Assembly: GCF_003350545.1 (NCBI RefSeq)
Contig: NZ_QQBA01000008.1
Coordinates: forward strand, 1 to 64,000
Reading direction: 5' to 3'
Source: Flavobacterium glaciei
Lineage (GTDB): Bacteria; Bacteroidota; Bacteroidia; Flavobacteriales; Flavobacteriaceae
DNA length: 64,000 bases
Shown: one piece after another, positions 25,774 through 34,323 of the stretch
Numbering within the stretch: position 1 is the first letter of the stretch
Layout: each line of letters starts with the position of its first letter
Made by a program: the position numbers and the translations under genes
Notes under the pieces: model-generated
The model's database searches: none
What the model was told of the DNA's origin: nothing
The model's input: the letters and a program-made list of their open reading frames with translations, nothing else

Positions 25774-26655
25774 TTATTTATTTTTCTTTGCTTTGATCAT
25801 CATTTCTAGTTGATCCCAAAGTTCTTCTGGAATTGCTTCAAGTAAATTGAATTGTCCAGCGCCTTTCAGCCATTCACCACCATCAATTGTAATCACATCA
25901 CCGTTGATATAAGCTGAAAAATCAGAAACTAAATAAGCTGCTAGATTGGCTAATTCCTGATGATCTCCCACACGTTTTAGCGGAACTTTTTTAGCCATAT
26001 CAAATTTCTCGGCTAAATCTCCTGGTAATAATCGATCCCATGCACCTTTAGTAGGGAAAGGACCTGGAGCAATTGCATTCGAACGAATTCCGTATTTTGC
26101 CCATTCTACCGCAAGACTTCGTGTCATGGCTAAAACTCCCGCTTTTGCTGTTGCGCTAGGCACAACATAAGCAGAACCTGTCCAAGCATAAGTCGTAACA
26201 ATATTCAAAATGGTAGATGATTTTTGTTTGGTGTCTATCCAATGTTTTCCAAAAGCAAGTGTACAGTTTTTGCTCCCTTTTAAAACGATATCAATTACAG
26301 TATCAAAGGCATTCGCAGATAATCTTTCGGTTGGTGATATGAAATTTCCGGCAGCATTATTCAATAAAACATCAACTTTACCAAAAACTTTCAATACTTC
26401 TTGGAGCATATTTTCTACTTCTTCGTAATGACGTACATCACATTGAACAGGCAGACAAGTTCCACCGGTTTCTGTTTCCAGTTCTGCAGCAGTACTTTTT
26501 AGTTTTTCTAAATCTCTGGAAGTAATGGCGACTTGTGCACCCAATTCCAAGAAATATTTAGTCATTGCTTTTCCTAAACCGCTTCCGCCTCCGGTTACTA
26601 CAATCACCTTGCCTTTTAGGGCATCATCGCGTAACATTTTATCTGTATAACTCAT
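25774..26655 (-). CDS. SDR oxidoreductase, 2,4-dienoyl-CoA / trans-2-enoyl-CoA reductase type
   Basis: A 293-residue short-chain dehydrogenase. The Rossmann motif VTGGGSGLGKAM lies at residues about 19-30, LLNNAAGNFISPTE near 97, and PSATAKAGVLAMTRSLAVEWAKYGIRSNAIAPGPFPTKGAWDRL from about 165. The position four residues before the Lys is Ser rather than the classical Tyr, a substitution found in the dienoyl-CoA reductase branch, and the N-A-A-G-N-F motif also fits that branch. Probable role: NADPH-dependent reduction of 2,4-dienoyl-CoA or enoyl-CoA during unsaturated fatty acid oxidation. The exact substrate is not shown. A 12-bp palindrome TATGCATGCATA lies 43 bp upstream. Confidence 0.85.
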   Translation of the reverse strand: MSYTDKMLRDDALKGKVIVVTGGGSGLGKAMTKYFLELGAQVAITSRDLEKLKSTAAELETETGGTCLPVQCDVRHYEEVENMLQEVLKVFGKVDVLLNNAAGNFISPTERLSANAFDTVIDIVLKGSKNCTLAFGKHWIDTKQKSSTILNIVTTYAWTGSAYVVPSATAKAGVLAMTRSLAVEWAKYGIRSNAIAPGPFPTKGAWDRLLPGDLAEKFDMAKKVPLKRVGDHQELANLAAYLVSDFSAYINGDVITIDGGEWLKGAGQFNLLEAIPEELWDQLEMMIKAKKNK

Positions 26656-26734
26656 ATTTTTGATATTTTTTTATTGTAAATATATAAAATTAAATAGTAT
26701 GCATGCATAATAAAAGTAAATTTCAATGCTGATT

Positions 26735-27862
26735 TTAAATGGCACACAATCTTTTAGCGGCTTCTTCCAGCGTTATGTTGTCTTTAGCAAAGCAAAACCG
26801 AATTAATTTTAGGTCTTTTCCATCGGCATAAAAAGTAGAGATAGGAATTGCGGCAACACCATATTCCATAATAAGTCGTTTGCAAAAATCAACATCATTC
26901 TCATTTGATATAGCTGCATACGAAACGACTTGAAAATAAGTTCCTTCGCACGGCATGAGTTTGAAGCGGCTGTCCTTTAGTAATAGTTTAAAGTAGTCCC
27001 GTTTTTCCTGATATAATTTCCTGATTTCAGAAATTGAAACAATATCTAAATACTCGCTAATGGCTACTTGACAAATGCTATTGACACTAAAAACTAAAAA
27101 TTGATGTACTTTTTTGATTTCTCTCATCAAGTATTCTGGTGCAACTAAATAACCAATTTTCCATCCCGTAACATGAAATGATTTTCCAAAAGAGGAAACC
27201 ATCACACAGCGATTTAATAGTTTCTCCCGTGTATGAGCTGAAATATGTTTCTCCTCGAAAGTGATGTATTCATAGACTTCATCAGAAAGAAGTACGATGT
27301 CAGGATATTTATCCAACAGTATTTCCAAGGCTTCAAAATCAGGTTCCGTTAAAATTTTTCCCGTTGGATTGTGCGGATTATTGATGATTATCATTTTGGT
27401 TTTTGAAGTACACGCCTTTTCGATAATTTCCCAATATGGAGTATAATCATCATTCAGCGCTACCCGAACCGGATTTGCGTTGCACAATAATACGGGCGCT
27501 TCATAGCAATCATAACTTGGATCTAAGATAATTACATCATCATTGCTTTTTACTAAAGCTGTTATAGTGGTAAAAATGGCTTGGGTCGCTCCAGCAGTAA
27601 TTAGTAATTCCGTTTCAGGCTGGATAGTTCTTTGATAAGAGTTCTTGATTAACAAAGTTATTTTTGATAATAAAGGCGGAAAGCCAGACATTGGTGTGTA
27701 TTGATGTACATTTTCTTTGGCCAGCTTAGTTACAATATCAGTTAATCGTTCATCAACAGGGAAGTTTGGAAAACCTTGAGAAAGATTGATAGCATTATAT
27801 TCAGCAGCCATTTTTGACATAACAGTAAAAATACTCGTGCTAATATTTGGAAGTTTACTCAT
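26735..27862 (-). CDS. PLP-dependent aminotransferase, methionine/aromatic type (YbdL-like)
   Basis: A 375-residue class I/II aminotransferase. The ATG at 27862 (MSKLPNISTSIFTVMSKMAAEY) is chosen as it matches family N-termini; an in-frame ATG four codons upstream lies inside a hairpin. Hallmarks: NAINLSQGFPNFP near residue 24, NNPHNPTGKILTE near 160, and the PLP-Lys in SSFGKSFHVTGWKIGYL near residue 220. The closest known group is methionine aminotransferase / kynurenine-oxoglutarate transaminase, active in methionine salvage and aromatic amino acid metabolism. The start codon sits 6 bp after a perfect 24-bp inverted repeat and a U-run, which could influence expression. Confidence 0.9.
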   Translation of the reverse strand: MSKLPNISTSIFTVMSKMAAEYNAINLSQGFPNFPVDERLTDIVTKLAKENVHQYTPMSGFPPLLSKITLLIKNSYQRTIQPETELLITAGATQAIFTTITALVKSNDDVIILDPSYDCYEAPVLLCNANPVRVALNDDYTPYWEIIEKACTSKTKMIIINNPHNPTGKILTEPDFEALEILLDKYPDIVLLSDEVYEYITFEEKHISAHTREKLLNRCVMVSSFGKSFHVTGWKIGYLVAPEYLMREIKKVHQFLVFSVNSICQVAISEYLDIVSISEIRKLYQEKRDYFKLLLKDSRFKLMPCEGTYFQVVSYAAISNENDVDFCKRLIMEYGVAAIPISTFYADGKDLKLIRFCFAKDNITLEEAAKRLCAI

Positions 27863-27868
27863 AAAAAA

Positions 27869-27920
27869 AATCATTAATTCTAATTATAAAAATAGGTTTT
27901 TATAATTAGAATTAATGATT
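27869..27920. repeat. Perfect 24-bp inverted repeat at the aminotransferase start
   Basis: Arms AATCATTAATTCTAATTATA(AAAA) and its exact complement with a 4-nt loop. On the minus strand the stem is followed by seven T and then the ATG of the aminotransferase. It could terminate the upstream methylase transcript, or fold in the leader of a read-through mRNA and hide the start. Confidence 0.9.
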
Positions 27921-28051
27921 AGAAGTATTGTTTTATCTTTTATTAACTCTTTTGAGGCCAGAAATTCAAAGTTTACTATTGTTACATCAAATTGTAAGTT
28001 CTGGAATTTTTATTTATTTCATTCTCTAGGATTAATAAAATCATTTTCAAT

Positions 28052-28774
28052 TTACATCTTATGAATAATAAAAATTGTGGGGCGTTTGTGCAAATCGATG
28101 GTTTCTTTTTTCCAGGCAGCAATTTTTTTGGTTTTGATATATTCTGTAGGCAAGGTAATGTCCGTAGCGATACATAAATGCGTTTCAGGATGTAAGGTTT
28201 GGATTAAATCTTCTAGTAATTTGTTATTGCGATATGGAGTTTCGATGAAAATTTGCGACTGATTTTTTTCGAAAGAAACCCTTTCTAACGTTTTAAAACT
28301 GGCTTTCTTTTCGTCTTTTTCGATAGGTAAATAACCATGAAATGTAAAACTTTGACCGTTCATTCCTGACGCCATCATTGCCAAAAGAATAGAAGAAGGA
28401 CCTACCAAAGGAATAACTTGAATTCCTTTTTCATGTGCTAATTTTACAATTACAGCACCAGGATCAGCTACACCAGGACATCCAGCTTCGCTCATTAAAC
28501 CCATATTGTGACCTTCGAGTAACGGTTTTATAAACTCTAAATGTTCTTTAGTTTCGGTGTGTTTATTTAATACAAAAAGTTTCAACTCAGCTTGTTTTTT
28601 CTCGGGATTCACACCTTTGATAGATTTACGAGCTGTTTTGTCGTTTTCAACAATATAATAATCAATGAGATCGATACTTCGTTTTATGGTTTGTGGCAAA
28701 ACATCCATAGGATCACAATCGCCCATGGTGGTTGGGATTAGGTAGAGTTTTCCTAAAATAGCGTTTTGTTTCAT
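28052..28774 (-). CDS. RsmI-like tetrapyrrole-methylase-family SAM methyltransferase
   Basis: A 240-residue protein of the tetrapyrrole methylase fold, most like RsmI (16S rRNA cytidine 2'-O-methyltransferase). It begins GKLYLIPTTMGDCDP, where true RsmI usually has a G-T-P-I-G-N/H-L motif, then MGLMSEAGCPGVADPGAVIVKLA near residue 92 and VGPSSILLAMMASGMNGQSFTFHGYLP near 122, both typical, then FIETPYRN near 175. It is shorter than E. coli RsmI (about 286 residues) and the SAM-site start is altered, so it may be a lineage-specific paralogue with another RNA target. It stands between the LMW-PTP and aminotransferase genes, all on the minus strand. Confidence 0.82.
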   Translation of the reverse strand: MKQNAILGKLYLIPTTMGDCDPMDVLPQTIKRSIDLIDYYIVENDKTARKSIKGVNPEKKQAELKLFVLNKHTETKEHLEFIKPLLEGHNMGLMSEAGCPGVADPGAVIVKLAHEKGIQVIPLVGPSSILLAMMASGMNGQSFTFHGYLPIEKDEKKASFKTLERVSFEKNQSQIFIETPYRNNKLLEDLIQTLHPETHLCIATDITLPTEYIKTKKIAAWKKETIDLHKRPTIFIIHKM

Positions 28775-28866
28775 GGGTGTAATTTATGTTCCTAAAAGTA
28801 TTTTGTTTGTTTGATGGCGAGTTAACAATAGTGCTACCAACCCAAAGTAATTTTTCACAAAAAAAA

Positions 28867-29334
28867 TTATGGATGCTTCTCTATTAGTTTTTTTGCAATT
28901 ATCTCGCAAACTTCATCCAGCATGTTGTGAACAATTTCGAAACCATTAGGTAAACCAAAATAAGGATCGGGAACATCTACTTTTTCGTTTGGAAATAATT
29001 CATTCAAAATAAGCTGAACTTTTTCTTTTTGCTGCTGGTTTTTAGCAAGCTTAACAACATCCTGATAATTAGAATTATCCATCACGTAGATGTAATCAAA
29101 GGCATCAAAATCAGTTGTGCTGAATTGTCTGCCTTTTTGATTTGAAATGCTGATTTTATTTTTTTTTGCTACTGCAATAGAACGTTCGTCAGGTGAATTG
29201 CCAATGTGCCAAGAACCTGTTCCTGCTGAATCGACTGTGAATTTGTCTTTAGGAAGTTTTGAAGCCAAAATACCCTCTGCCAATGGAGAACGACATATAT
29301 TTCCCAAACAGACCATTAGAATTTTTACAGACAT
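28867..29334 (-). CDS. Low-molecular-weight protein tyrosine phosphatase
   Basis: A 155-residue cytosolic phosphatase. The P-loop MVCLGNICRSPLAEGIL carries the catalytic CxGNxCRS at residues about 9-16, and the general acid Asp lies in VPDPYFGLPNGFE near residue 121. The length is normal for the arsenate reductase-like LMW-PTP family. No tyrosine kinase or capsule genes adjoin, so the substrate is unknown. It lies 7 bp downstream of dnaA on the same strand and is likely transcribed with it. Confidence 0.93.
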   Translation of the reverse strand: MSVKILMVCLGNICRSPLAEGILASKLPKDKFTVDSAGTGSWHIGNSPDERSIAVAKKNKISISNQKGRQFSTTDFDAFDYIYVMDNSNYQDVVKLAKNQQQKEKVQLILNELFPNEKVDVPDPYFGLPNGFEIVHNMLDEVCEIIAKKLIEKHP

Positions 29335-29341
29335 GATGTGT

Positions 29342-30769
29342 TTACAACGTTAATTTTTTATTGATATCCTCAACAAATTTTTTGAATTGTTTGTCAGTAG
29401 CTACTAAATTGTCTACGGTTTTACAAGCGTGTAACACCGTTGCGTGGTCGCGATCTCCAATTTGGGAACCAATATTTGCTAAAGAAGCTTTAGTAAATTT
29501 CTTTGCGAAAAACATGGCTAATTGTCTGGCTTGCACCACGTGTCTTTTTCTAGTTTTAGATTGTAATGTTTCTAAATCCAATTGGAAATAATCTGAGACA
29601 ATTTTTTGAATGTAATCGATCGAAATTTCTCGTTTTACATTTTTTACAAATTTCTCGACAACACTTTTAGCAAGCTCCAGTGTTACTTCTTTTTTATTGA
29701 ATGAAGATTGTGCAATCAAGGAAATGATTGCTCCTTCTAATTCTCTAACATTGGATTTGATATTACGGGCAACATATTCGATAATTTCCTCAGGGATTTC
29801 TACACCATCTCGATACAATATATTTTTCAGGATGGAAATTCTGGTTTCATAATCAGGTTGGTGCAATTCAGCAGACAATCCCCATTTAAAACGAGAAAGT
29901 AAACGTTGTTCAATATCTTGCATGTCAACAGGCGCCTTGTCAGAAGTCAAGATGACTTGTTTACCGTTTTGATGTAAATAATTAAATATATGAAAAAATA
30001 CATCCTGAGTTCCAGATTTACCAGAAAGGAATTGTACGTCATCAATGATTAAAACATCAATTAATTGATAAAAATGGATGAAATCATTTCGATTATTTTT
30101 CTTAACCGAGTCAATATATTGTTGTGTGAAAATTTCAGCTGAAATGTATAAAACTGTTTTTTCTGGGTATTTGTCTTTTATCTCTACACCAATAGCGTGA
30201 GCTAAGTGTGTTTTTCCTAGACCAACTCCTCCAAAAATCAATAGTGGATTAAAAGAAGTTCCACCGGGTTTATTAGCAACAGCCATTCCAGCAGAGCGGG
30301 CTAATCTATTGGAATCTCCTTCTAAAAAATTATCAAAACTGTAATTTGCATTTAGTTGTGATTCGATTTTCAAGTTTCGAATTCCAGGTATTACAAATGG
30401 ATTTTTTAGTTCTGGGTTTAAGTTTTTAAATGGCGCATCAACTTCTTGAGGCTTCATTGGAGTTCTGTTGGCACTTGGCAATTGCTCCGTAAACGGTTGT
30501 TTGTTGCCATAAGTGTTTTCCATTCTGATTTTATAAAGTAACTTTGCGTTTTTCCCTAGTTCTTTGGTAAGCGCAACTTTTAACAATTTTACATAGTGTT
30601 CTTCTAGCCATTCGTAGAAAAATTTACTTGGAACTTGAATATATAATGCGTTATCGGTAAGTTCAACTGATTTAATTGGTTCGAACCAAGTTTTGTACGC
30701 TTGGTCTTGGATGTTGTCTTTTATAAAAGACAAACAGTTTTCCCATACTGATTGAGCAGTTTTGTTCAT
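29342..30769 (-). CDS. dnaA: Chromosomal replication initiator DnaA
   Basis: A 475-residue AAA+ initiator that binds DnaA boxes at oriC, opens the duplex and loads helicase. All four domains are visible: domain I (VWENCLSFIKDNIQDQAYKTWFEP), a variable linker to about residue 130, the AAA+ core with Walker A FGGVGLGKTHLAHAIG near residue 178 and Walker B LIIDDVQFLSGK near 235, and the C-terminal HTH with GSQIGDRDHATVLHACKTV, the DnaA-box signature, near residue 435. No dnaN or recF follows; instead an LMW-PTP gene lies 7 bp downstream. The 184-bp upstream gap is AT-rich but has no clear DnaA-box cluster. Confidence 0.97.
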   Translation of the reverse strand: MNKTAQSVWENCLSFIKDNIQDQAYKTWFEPIKSVELTDNALYIQVPSKFFYEWLEEHYVKLLKVALTKELGKNAKLLYKIRMENTYGNKQPFTEQLPSANRTPMKPQEVDAPFKNLNPELKNPFVIPGIRNLKIESQLNANYSFDNFLEGDSNRLARSAGMAVANKPGGTSFNPLLIFGGVGLGKTHLAHAIGVEIKDKYPEKTVLYISAEIFTQQYIDSVKKNNRNDFIHFYQLIDVLIIDDVQFLSGKSGTQDVFFHIFNYLHQNGKQVILTSDKAPVDMQDIEQRLLSRFKWGLSAELHQPDYETRISILKNILYRDGVEIPEEIIEYVARNIKSNVRELEGAIISLIAQSSFNKKEVTLELAKSVVEKFVKNVKREISIDYIQKIVSDYFQLDLETLQSKTRKRHVVQARQLAMFFAKKFTKASLANIGSQIGDRDHATVLHACKTVDNLVATDKQFKKFVEDINKKLTL

Positions 30770-30953
30770 ATATTCTATAAAATTGTTTTTAATTGGTAAT
30801 TGTTTTCTTACTAAAAAAAAGATGTTTTGTTATTTATTATCGGGGTAACAAATATGTGAACAAATTTCTATAAAAAAAAATATATAGGGTAATAATTTTA
30901 CGAATTATTGTTGTAAGGCAGTGTTTAAAATTTAAATTTTTAATTCATAATTA

Positions 30954-31358
30954 ATGAAAGATCATCAAGTAGAAGTTAGGGTTCGATACTCCGAAACAGA
31001 CCAAATGGGAGTTGTTTATCATGGGAATTATATTCCATATTTTGAAATAGGAAGAGTGGAATGGCTTAGAAACAAAGGGATTTCATATAAAAAAATGGAA
31101 GAAAGCGGTATTGCGCTTCCAATTGTTTCGATGAATATAAATTATAAAAAATCAGCTCGCTATGATGAGTTGTTGACGGTTCATACTGTTTTTAAAAGTC
31201 AGAGTTCTGTGAAGATAGAATTTGATTGTGCTATTTATAATGAGTCTGATGAGTTATTAACAACTGCCCAATTTATTTTGGTTTTTGTGTCCCTAAAAAC
31301 GGGTCGTCCTACAGCTCCTCCGGATTATATTTTAGAATTGTTAAAAACGATGGAATAA
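30954..31358 (+). CDS. YbgC-type acyl-CoA thioesterase
   Basis: A 134-residue hot-dog-fold thioesterase. The 4HBT signature is at the N-terminus: VRVRYSETDQMGVVYHGNYIPYFEIGRVEWLR, with the catalytic Asp in ETDQMGVVYH. It hydrolyses short or medium acyl-CoA esters in the cytosol; in proteobacteria YbgC is linked to the Tol-Pal locus, but no tol genes are here. It is divergent from dnaA and convergent with the yigZ gene. Start ATG at 30954 gives the expected length. Confidence 0.9.
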   Translation: MKDHQVEVRVRYSETDQMGVVYHGNYIPYFEIGRVEWLRNKGISYKKMEESGIALPIVSMNINYKKSARYDELLTVHTVFKSQSSVKIEFDCAIYNESDELLTTAQFILVFVSLKTGRPTAPPDYILELLKTME

Positions 31359-31387
31359 AATCCCAAAAAAGCAATTTTGAAGTGAAA

Positions 31388-32017
31388 TTAAAGTCGATTT
31401 ATTTCGATTTCAAACATCGAATTAAAAATGTCGAATATCATTTCGGCATTTTTTTTTCGTGTTTTTAGTTCAATTTTGCCTACTGGAAGTGTAGTTATTT
31501 CATTTATTTCCATTTCTTGTGATACCATTTCTATTTTTTTTTCCTTGATTACCCGCATTACTTTATTCATGTTTTGATAATCAAAAGTGATGTTAAAATG
31601 GATGTCAATAGTTTTTTCGATAATTTCACAGCTTTCAAGTACCATTTGCGCTGTGGTTTTATAAGCAGAAATTAGTCCTCCAACTCCTAATTTGACTCCG
31701 CCAAATATTCTGACCACAACTATGAGTACATTGGTCACAGAAAAAGATTGAATTTGTCCAAAAATAGGCATTCCAGCACTATTGTTAGGTTCGCCATCGT
31801 CATTTGCTCTAAAGGTTGGGGTTTCGGAACCTATTTGATACGCATAACAAAAATGCCCAGCATTAGGGTGTAGTTTTCTTAATGTTTCGATGAGTGGCTT
31901 TACATCTTCCTCTGATTGTATTGGAAAGGCATAGCCATAAAATTTACTGTTTTTTTCTTTGAATAATACTTCTTCAGAGGGAAATTCAATGGTGTTGTAG
32001 GTGTCTTTAAATTCCAA
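31388..32017 (-). CDS. YigZ/IMPACT family protein
   Basis: A 209-residue protein with the UPF0029 (IMPACT N-terminal) domain. Typical features: EVLFKEKNSKFYGYAFPI at the start, NAGHFCYAYQIG and RANDDGEPNNSAGMPIFGQI near residue 75, and VVVRIFGGVKLGVGGLISAYKTTAQMVLES near residue 100. The last 70 residues form a small alpha/beta domain seen in bacterial members. Function is uncertain; the eukaryotic relative acts on GCN2 in translation control. The only codon giving this N-terminus is TTG at 32017, 11 bp after the HAD gene stop. Probably co-transcribed with ribD and the HAD gene. Confidence 0.88.
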   Translation of the reverse strand: MEFKDTYNTIEFPSEEVLFKEKNSKFYGYAFPIQSEEDVKPLIETLRKLHPNAGHFCYAYQIGSETPTFRANDDGEPNNSAGMPIFGQIQSFSVTNVLIVVVRIFGGVKLGVGGLISAYKTTAQMVLESCEIIEKTIDIHFNITFDYQNMNKVMRVIKEKKIEMVSQEMEINEITTLPVGKIELKTRKKNAEMIFDIFNSMFEIEINRL

Positions 32018-32028
32018 AAGTTACTTTT

Positions 32029-32631
32029 CTAAATTATTTTTTTGTCTAATAAATGAACGACATCTTCTGTTCCTACTTGCAAATTCCAAACTTGTAACCC
32101 TAATGCAAGTGCTGCATCTGTATTTTCTTTTTTGTCATCAATAAACAAAGTGCGTTTAGGAATTAATTCATGTTTTTGTATTAAATATTTATAAATTTCG
32201 GAATCGGGTTTTCGCATACCTAATTCAAAAGAAAAATAAACTTTTTCAAAACATTGGTAAAATTCTCTATAAAATGTCATTCCTGCCTTATGTTGAAATT
32301 TGTCGATGTGTATTGCATCTGTATTACTCAGTAAAAATAGACGGTATTTTCTTGATAGCAATTGTAGAAATTCTAATCTATATAAAGGGAAATCTAATAA
32401 AACTGAATTCCAGGCATTTCTGATTTCTTCAATCGAAGCTGTTGGTACATGTTTTTGAAAACCATTTATAAATTGAAGTTCTGAAACCTGTCCCTTTTCA
32501 AATTTTAGATTTAAGTCATTTAAATCGTCATGCCATTCATGTAAACCTAACTTTTTAAACTCAATTATAGGGGCATCTTTATCTAAGTTGATAAAAATAT
32601 CTCCGAAATCAAAAATTATAGTGTTAATCAT
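32029..32631 (-). CDS. HAD-superfamily hydrolase, YihX-like
   Basis: A 200-residue HAD phosphatase. Motif I is atypical: INTIIFDFGDIFINLDKD, with D-F-G-D in place of D-x-D; motif II is LFLLSNTDAIHID near residue 100; motif III is the Lys in GMRKPDSEIYKYLIQ; motif IV is RTLFIDDKKENTDAALALG near residue 160. The YihX/epoxide-hydrolase-N type dephosphorylates sugar phosphates such as glucose-1-phosphate, but the substrate here is unknown. Its ATG lies inside the ribD end (8-bp overlap), showing translational coupling. Confidence 0.87.
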   Translation of the reverse strand: MINTIIFDFGDIFINLDKDAPIIEFKKLGLHEWHDDLNDLNLKFEKGQVSELQFINGFQKHVPTASIEEIRNAWNSVLLDFPLYRLEFLQLLSRKYRLFLLSNTDAIHIDKFQHKAGMTFYREFYQCFEKVYFSFELGMRKPDSEIYKYLIQKHELIPKRTLFIDDKKENTDAALALGLQVWNLQVGTEDVVHLLDKKII

Positions 32632-33667
32632 GGTTTCTAAAAATTAAAAGTTCGTCTGTGCCTATGCAATATTTCTCGAATTGTTTTCTATCAAGAATAG
32701 GTGCTTTGATTCCATTTTTGAAAGGAGTGTTTCCAACAAATATTCGTGCTTCATCCCAAAGATTGGCATCGATAAAAGTATGTAAAGTTTGTCTTCCGCC
32801 TTCAATAATAACGGATTGAATGTGATTAGTATATAACGATTGAACAATTTGCTCTGCAATATTTTTTTTAAAATCGATTGTTTCAAAGATACCGTTTTCT
32901 TTTTCAAGATTAGGTTTAAATCCGGAAAACAGGATGGTTTTAGCTTGATTATCTAGAATATGGCTGTCTTTTGGGATGCGATTATTTTGGTCTAAAACTA
33001 CTCTGATCGGATTGTTTCCGAACCAATCACGTGCATTTAGTTTGGGATTGTCGTCAATTACTGTTTGTGTTCCCACCAGAATAGCTTGTTCTTCCGTGCG
33101 CCATTTGTGTACTAATTGCCTCGAATACACATTGGTAATCCAAACGGGTTTTTTTTCTGATTTTTCTATAGGAGCAATAAAGCCGTCATGGCTTTCAGCC
33201 CATTTCAAGATGATATAAGGTTTTTTCTTTTCATGAAATGTAAAAAATCTTTTGTTAAGTTCGTTACATTCCGCTTCCAGAATACCTACGGTGACATGAA
33301 TGCCAGCCTCCATCAGTTTTTTTATTCCGTTTCCAGCTACTTTTATGTTAGGATCTACTGTTCCTATAACCACACTCGGAATTTTGTTTTGGATTATCAA
33401 ATCACAACAAGGCGGAGTTTTACCAAAATGACTACACGGCTCTAAACTTACATATATAGTCGCTTTTTTTAGTAAAGATTTATCTTTTACAGAATTTACG
33501 GCGTTAACCTCTGCGTGCGGTTCTCCTGATTTTTTATGCCAGCCTTCGCCAATGATTTTATTATCATAAACAATGACGCTACCCACTAACGGATTTGGAT
33601 ACGTTGTTCCCAAGCCATTTTTGGCTAATTCAATACAACGTCGGATGTATTTTTCATGTATTTTCAC
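32624..33667 (-). CDS. ribD: Bifunctional riboflavin biosynthesis deaminase/reductase RibD
   Basis: A 347-residue enzyme for steps two and three of riboflavin synthesis: deamination of the diaminopyrimidine, then reduction of the ribosyl side chain with NADPH. The deaminase zinc site is at residues about 50-85 (PHAEVNA and EPCSHFGKTPPC). The reductase half begins near residue 150 (PYIILKWAESHDGFI) with VGTQTVIDDNP and VIIEGGRQTLHTFI. The start is GTG at 33667. A perfect -7 box ends only 4 bp upstream, so the mRNA would start at or within the start codon. No other rib genes are adjacent; it is first in a ribD-HAD-yigZ unit. Confidence 0.95.
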   Translation of the reverse strand: MKIHEKYIRRCIELAKNGLGTTYPNPLVGSVIVYDNKIIGEGWHKKSGEPHAEVNAVNSVKDKSLLKKATIYVSLEPCSHFGKTPPCCDLIIQNKIPSVVIGTVDPNIKVAGNGIKKLMEAGIHVTVGILEAECNELNKRFFTFHEKKKPYIILKWAESHDGFIAPIEKSEKKPVWITNVYSRQLVHKWRTEEQAILVGTQTVIDDNPKLNARDWFGNNPIRVVLDQNNRIPKDSHILDNQAKTILFSGFKPNLEKENGIFETIDFKKNIAEQIVQSLYTNHIQSVIIEGGRQTLHTFIDANLWDEARIFVGNTPFKNGIKAPILDRKQFEKYCIGTDELLIFRNHD

Positions 33668-33671
33668 CTTG

Positions 33672-33679
33672 CAAAAGTA
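33672..33679 (-). promoter_or_regulatory. -7 promoter box of ribD, leaderless type
   Basis: TACTTTTG on the minus strand fits TAnnTTTG; only 4 nt separate it from the GTG of ribD. A 5' leader would be absent or nearly so if this is the promoter. Confidence 0.5.
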
Positions 33680-33750
33680 GTAATTTTGGGATTAGTCCTG
33701 AAACGTATGGTTTTGTTTTAATACTTTCTAAAATAATAGCAAACAATTTC

Positions 33751-33758
33751 TATTTTTG
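33751..33758 (+). promoter_or_regulatory. -7 promoter box of a GNAT gene
   Basis: TATTTTTG fits TAnnTTTG, 24 bp before the ATG at 33783. An upstream TTTC at 33725-33728 is a weak -33 candidate. Confidence 0.5.
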
Positions 33759-33782
33759 CAAGTATAATCAGATTTTGAAAAA

Positions 33783-34268
33783 ATGGAAAATTACATTATC
33801 AGAAAAATAAATAAAGAGGATAATCCCGAAGTTGCACAACTGATTCGTTCAGTTTTCGATGAGATGGAAATTCCAAAAGTAGGAACGGCTTATGAAGATC
33901 CGTATTTGGATTTAATGTATGAAGAGTACAACAAACCAAAATCCGTATATTATGTGGTAGAGAATAACGGTAAAATTGTTGGTGCAGCAGGAATAGCTCC
34001 ACTTGCAAATGAAGCCGAGACCATCTGCGAACTACAAAAAATGTATTTTCTCCCAGAAACACGTGGGATAGGAATTGGATCTGAAATGATGGAAGTTTGC
34101 TTGCAAAGTGCTCGAAATTTTGGCTTTGAAAAATGCTATTTAGAAACCATGCCTTTCATGCTTGATGCTCAAAAATTATACAAAAAGACAGGTTTTGAAT
34201 ATATTTCTGGTCCTATGGGAAGCACAGGCCATGTTAGTTGTCCGGTTTGGATGTTGAAAGAGTTGTAA
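33783..34268 (+). CDS. GNAT-family acetyltransferase
   Basis: A 161-residue GCN5-type N-acetyltransferase. The acetyl-CoA loop is in CELQKMYFLPETRGIGIGSEMMEVCLQSA near residues 85-110 (R-G-I-G-I-G-S, the R-x-x-G-x-G/A pattern), and the C-terminal element FEKCYLETMPFMLDAQKLYKKTGFEYI follows. The substrate is unknown; the shape resembles the ArsN2/YitH-like single-domain enzymes that act on small amines. It is divergent from ribD and precedes prmC with a 55-bp gap, so it may be co-transcribed with it. Confidence 0.87.
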   Translation: MENYIIRKINKEDNPEVAQLIRSVFDEMEIPKVGTAYEDPYLDLMYEEYNKPKSVYYVVENNGKIVGAAGIAPLANEAETICELQKMYFLPETRGIGIGSEMMEVCLQSARNFGFEKCYLETMPFMLDAQKLYKKTGFEYISGPMGSTGHVSCPVWMLKEL

Positions 34269-34323
34269 GTTTGAAAATTAAATGTTTCTAGTGTTAATTC
34301 CTTAGGATTGATTTCCCGATAAT

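Noticed and set aside
26698..26709. TATGCATGCATA palindrome as a defined operator
   Set aside because: It lies 43 bp before an SDR gene and could bind a dimeric regulator, but alternating purine-pyrimidine 12-mers occur by chance in AT-rich DNA and no second copy was seen.
30770..30953. Possible oriC upstream of dnaA
   Set aside because: The gap is AT-rich and has one weak TTGTTCACA-like site, but no cluster of TTATCCACA boxes or clear unwinding repeats. In many Bacteroidota dnaA is not next to the origin. A GC-skew plot would decide.
32662..33445. Frames overlapping ribD on both strands
   Set aside because: RibD is intact and conserved over its full length; the others lack motifs.
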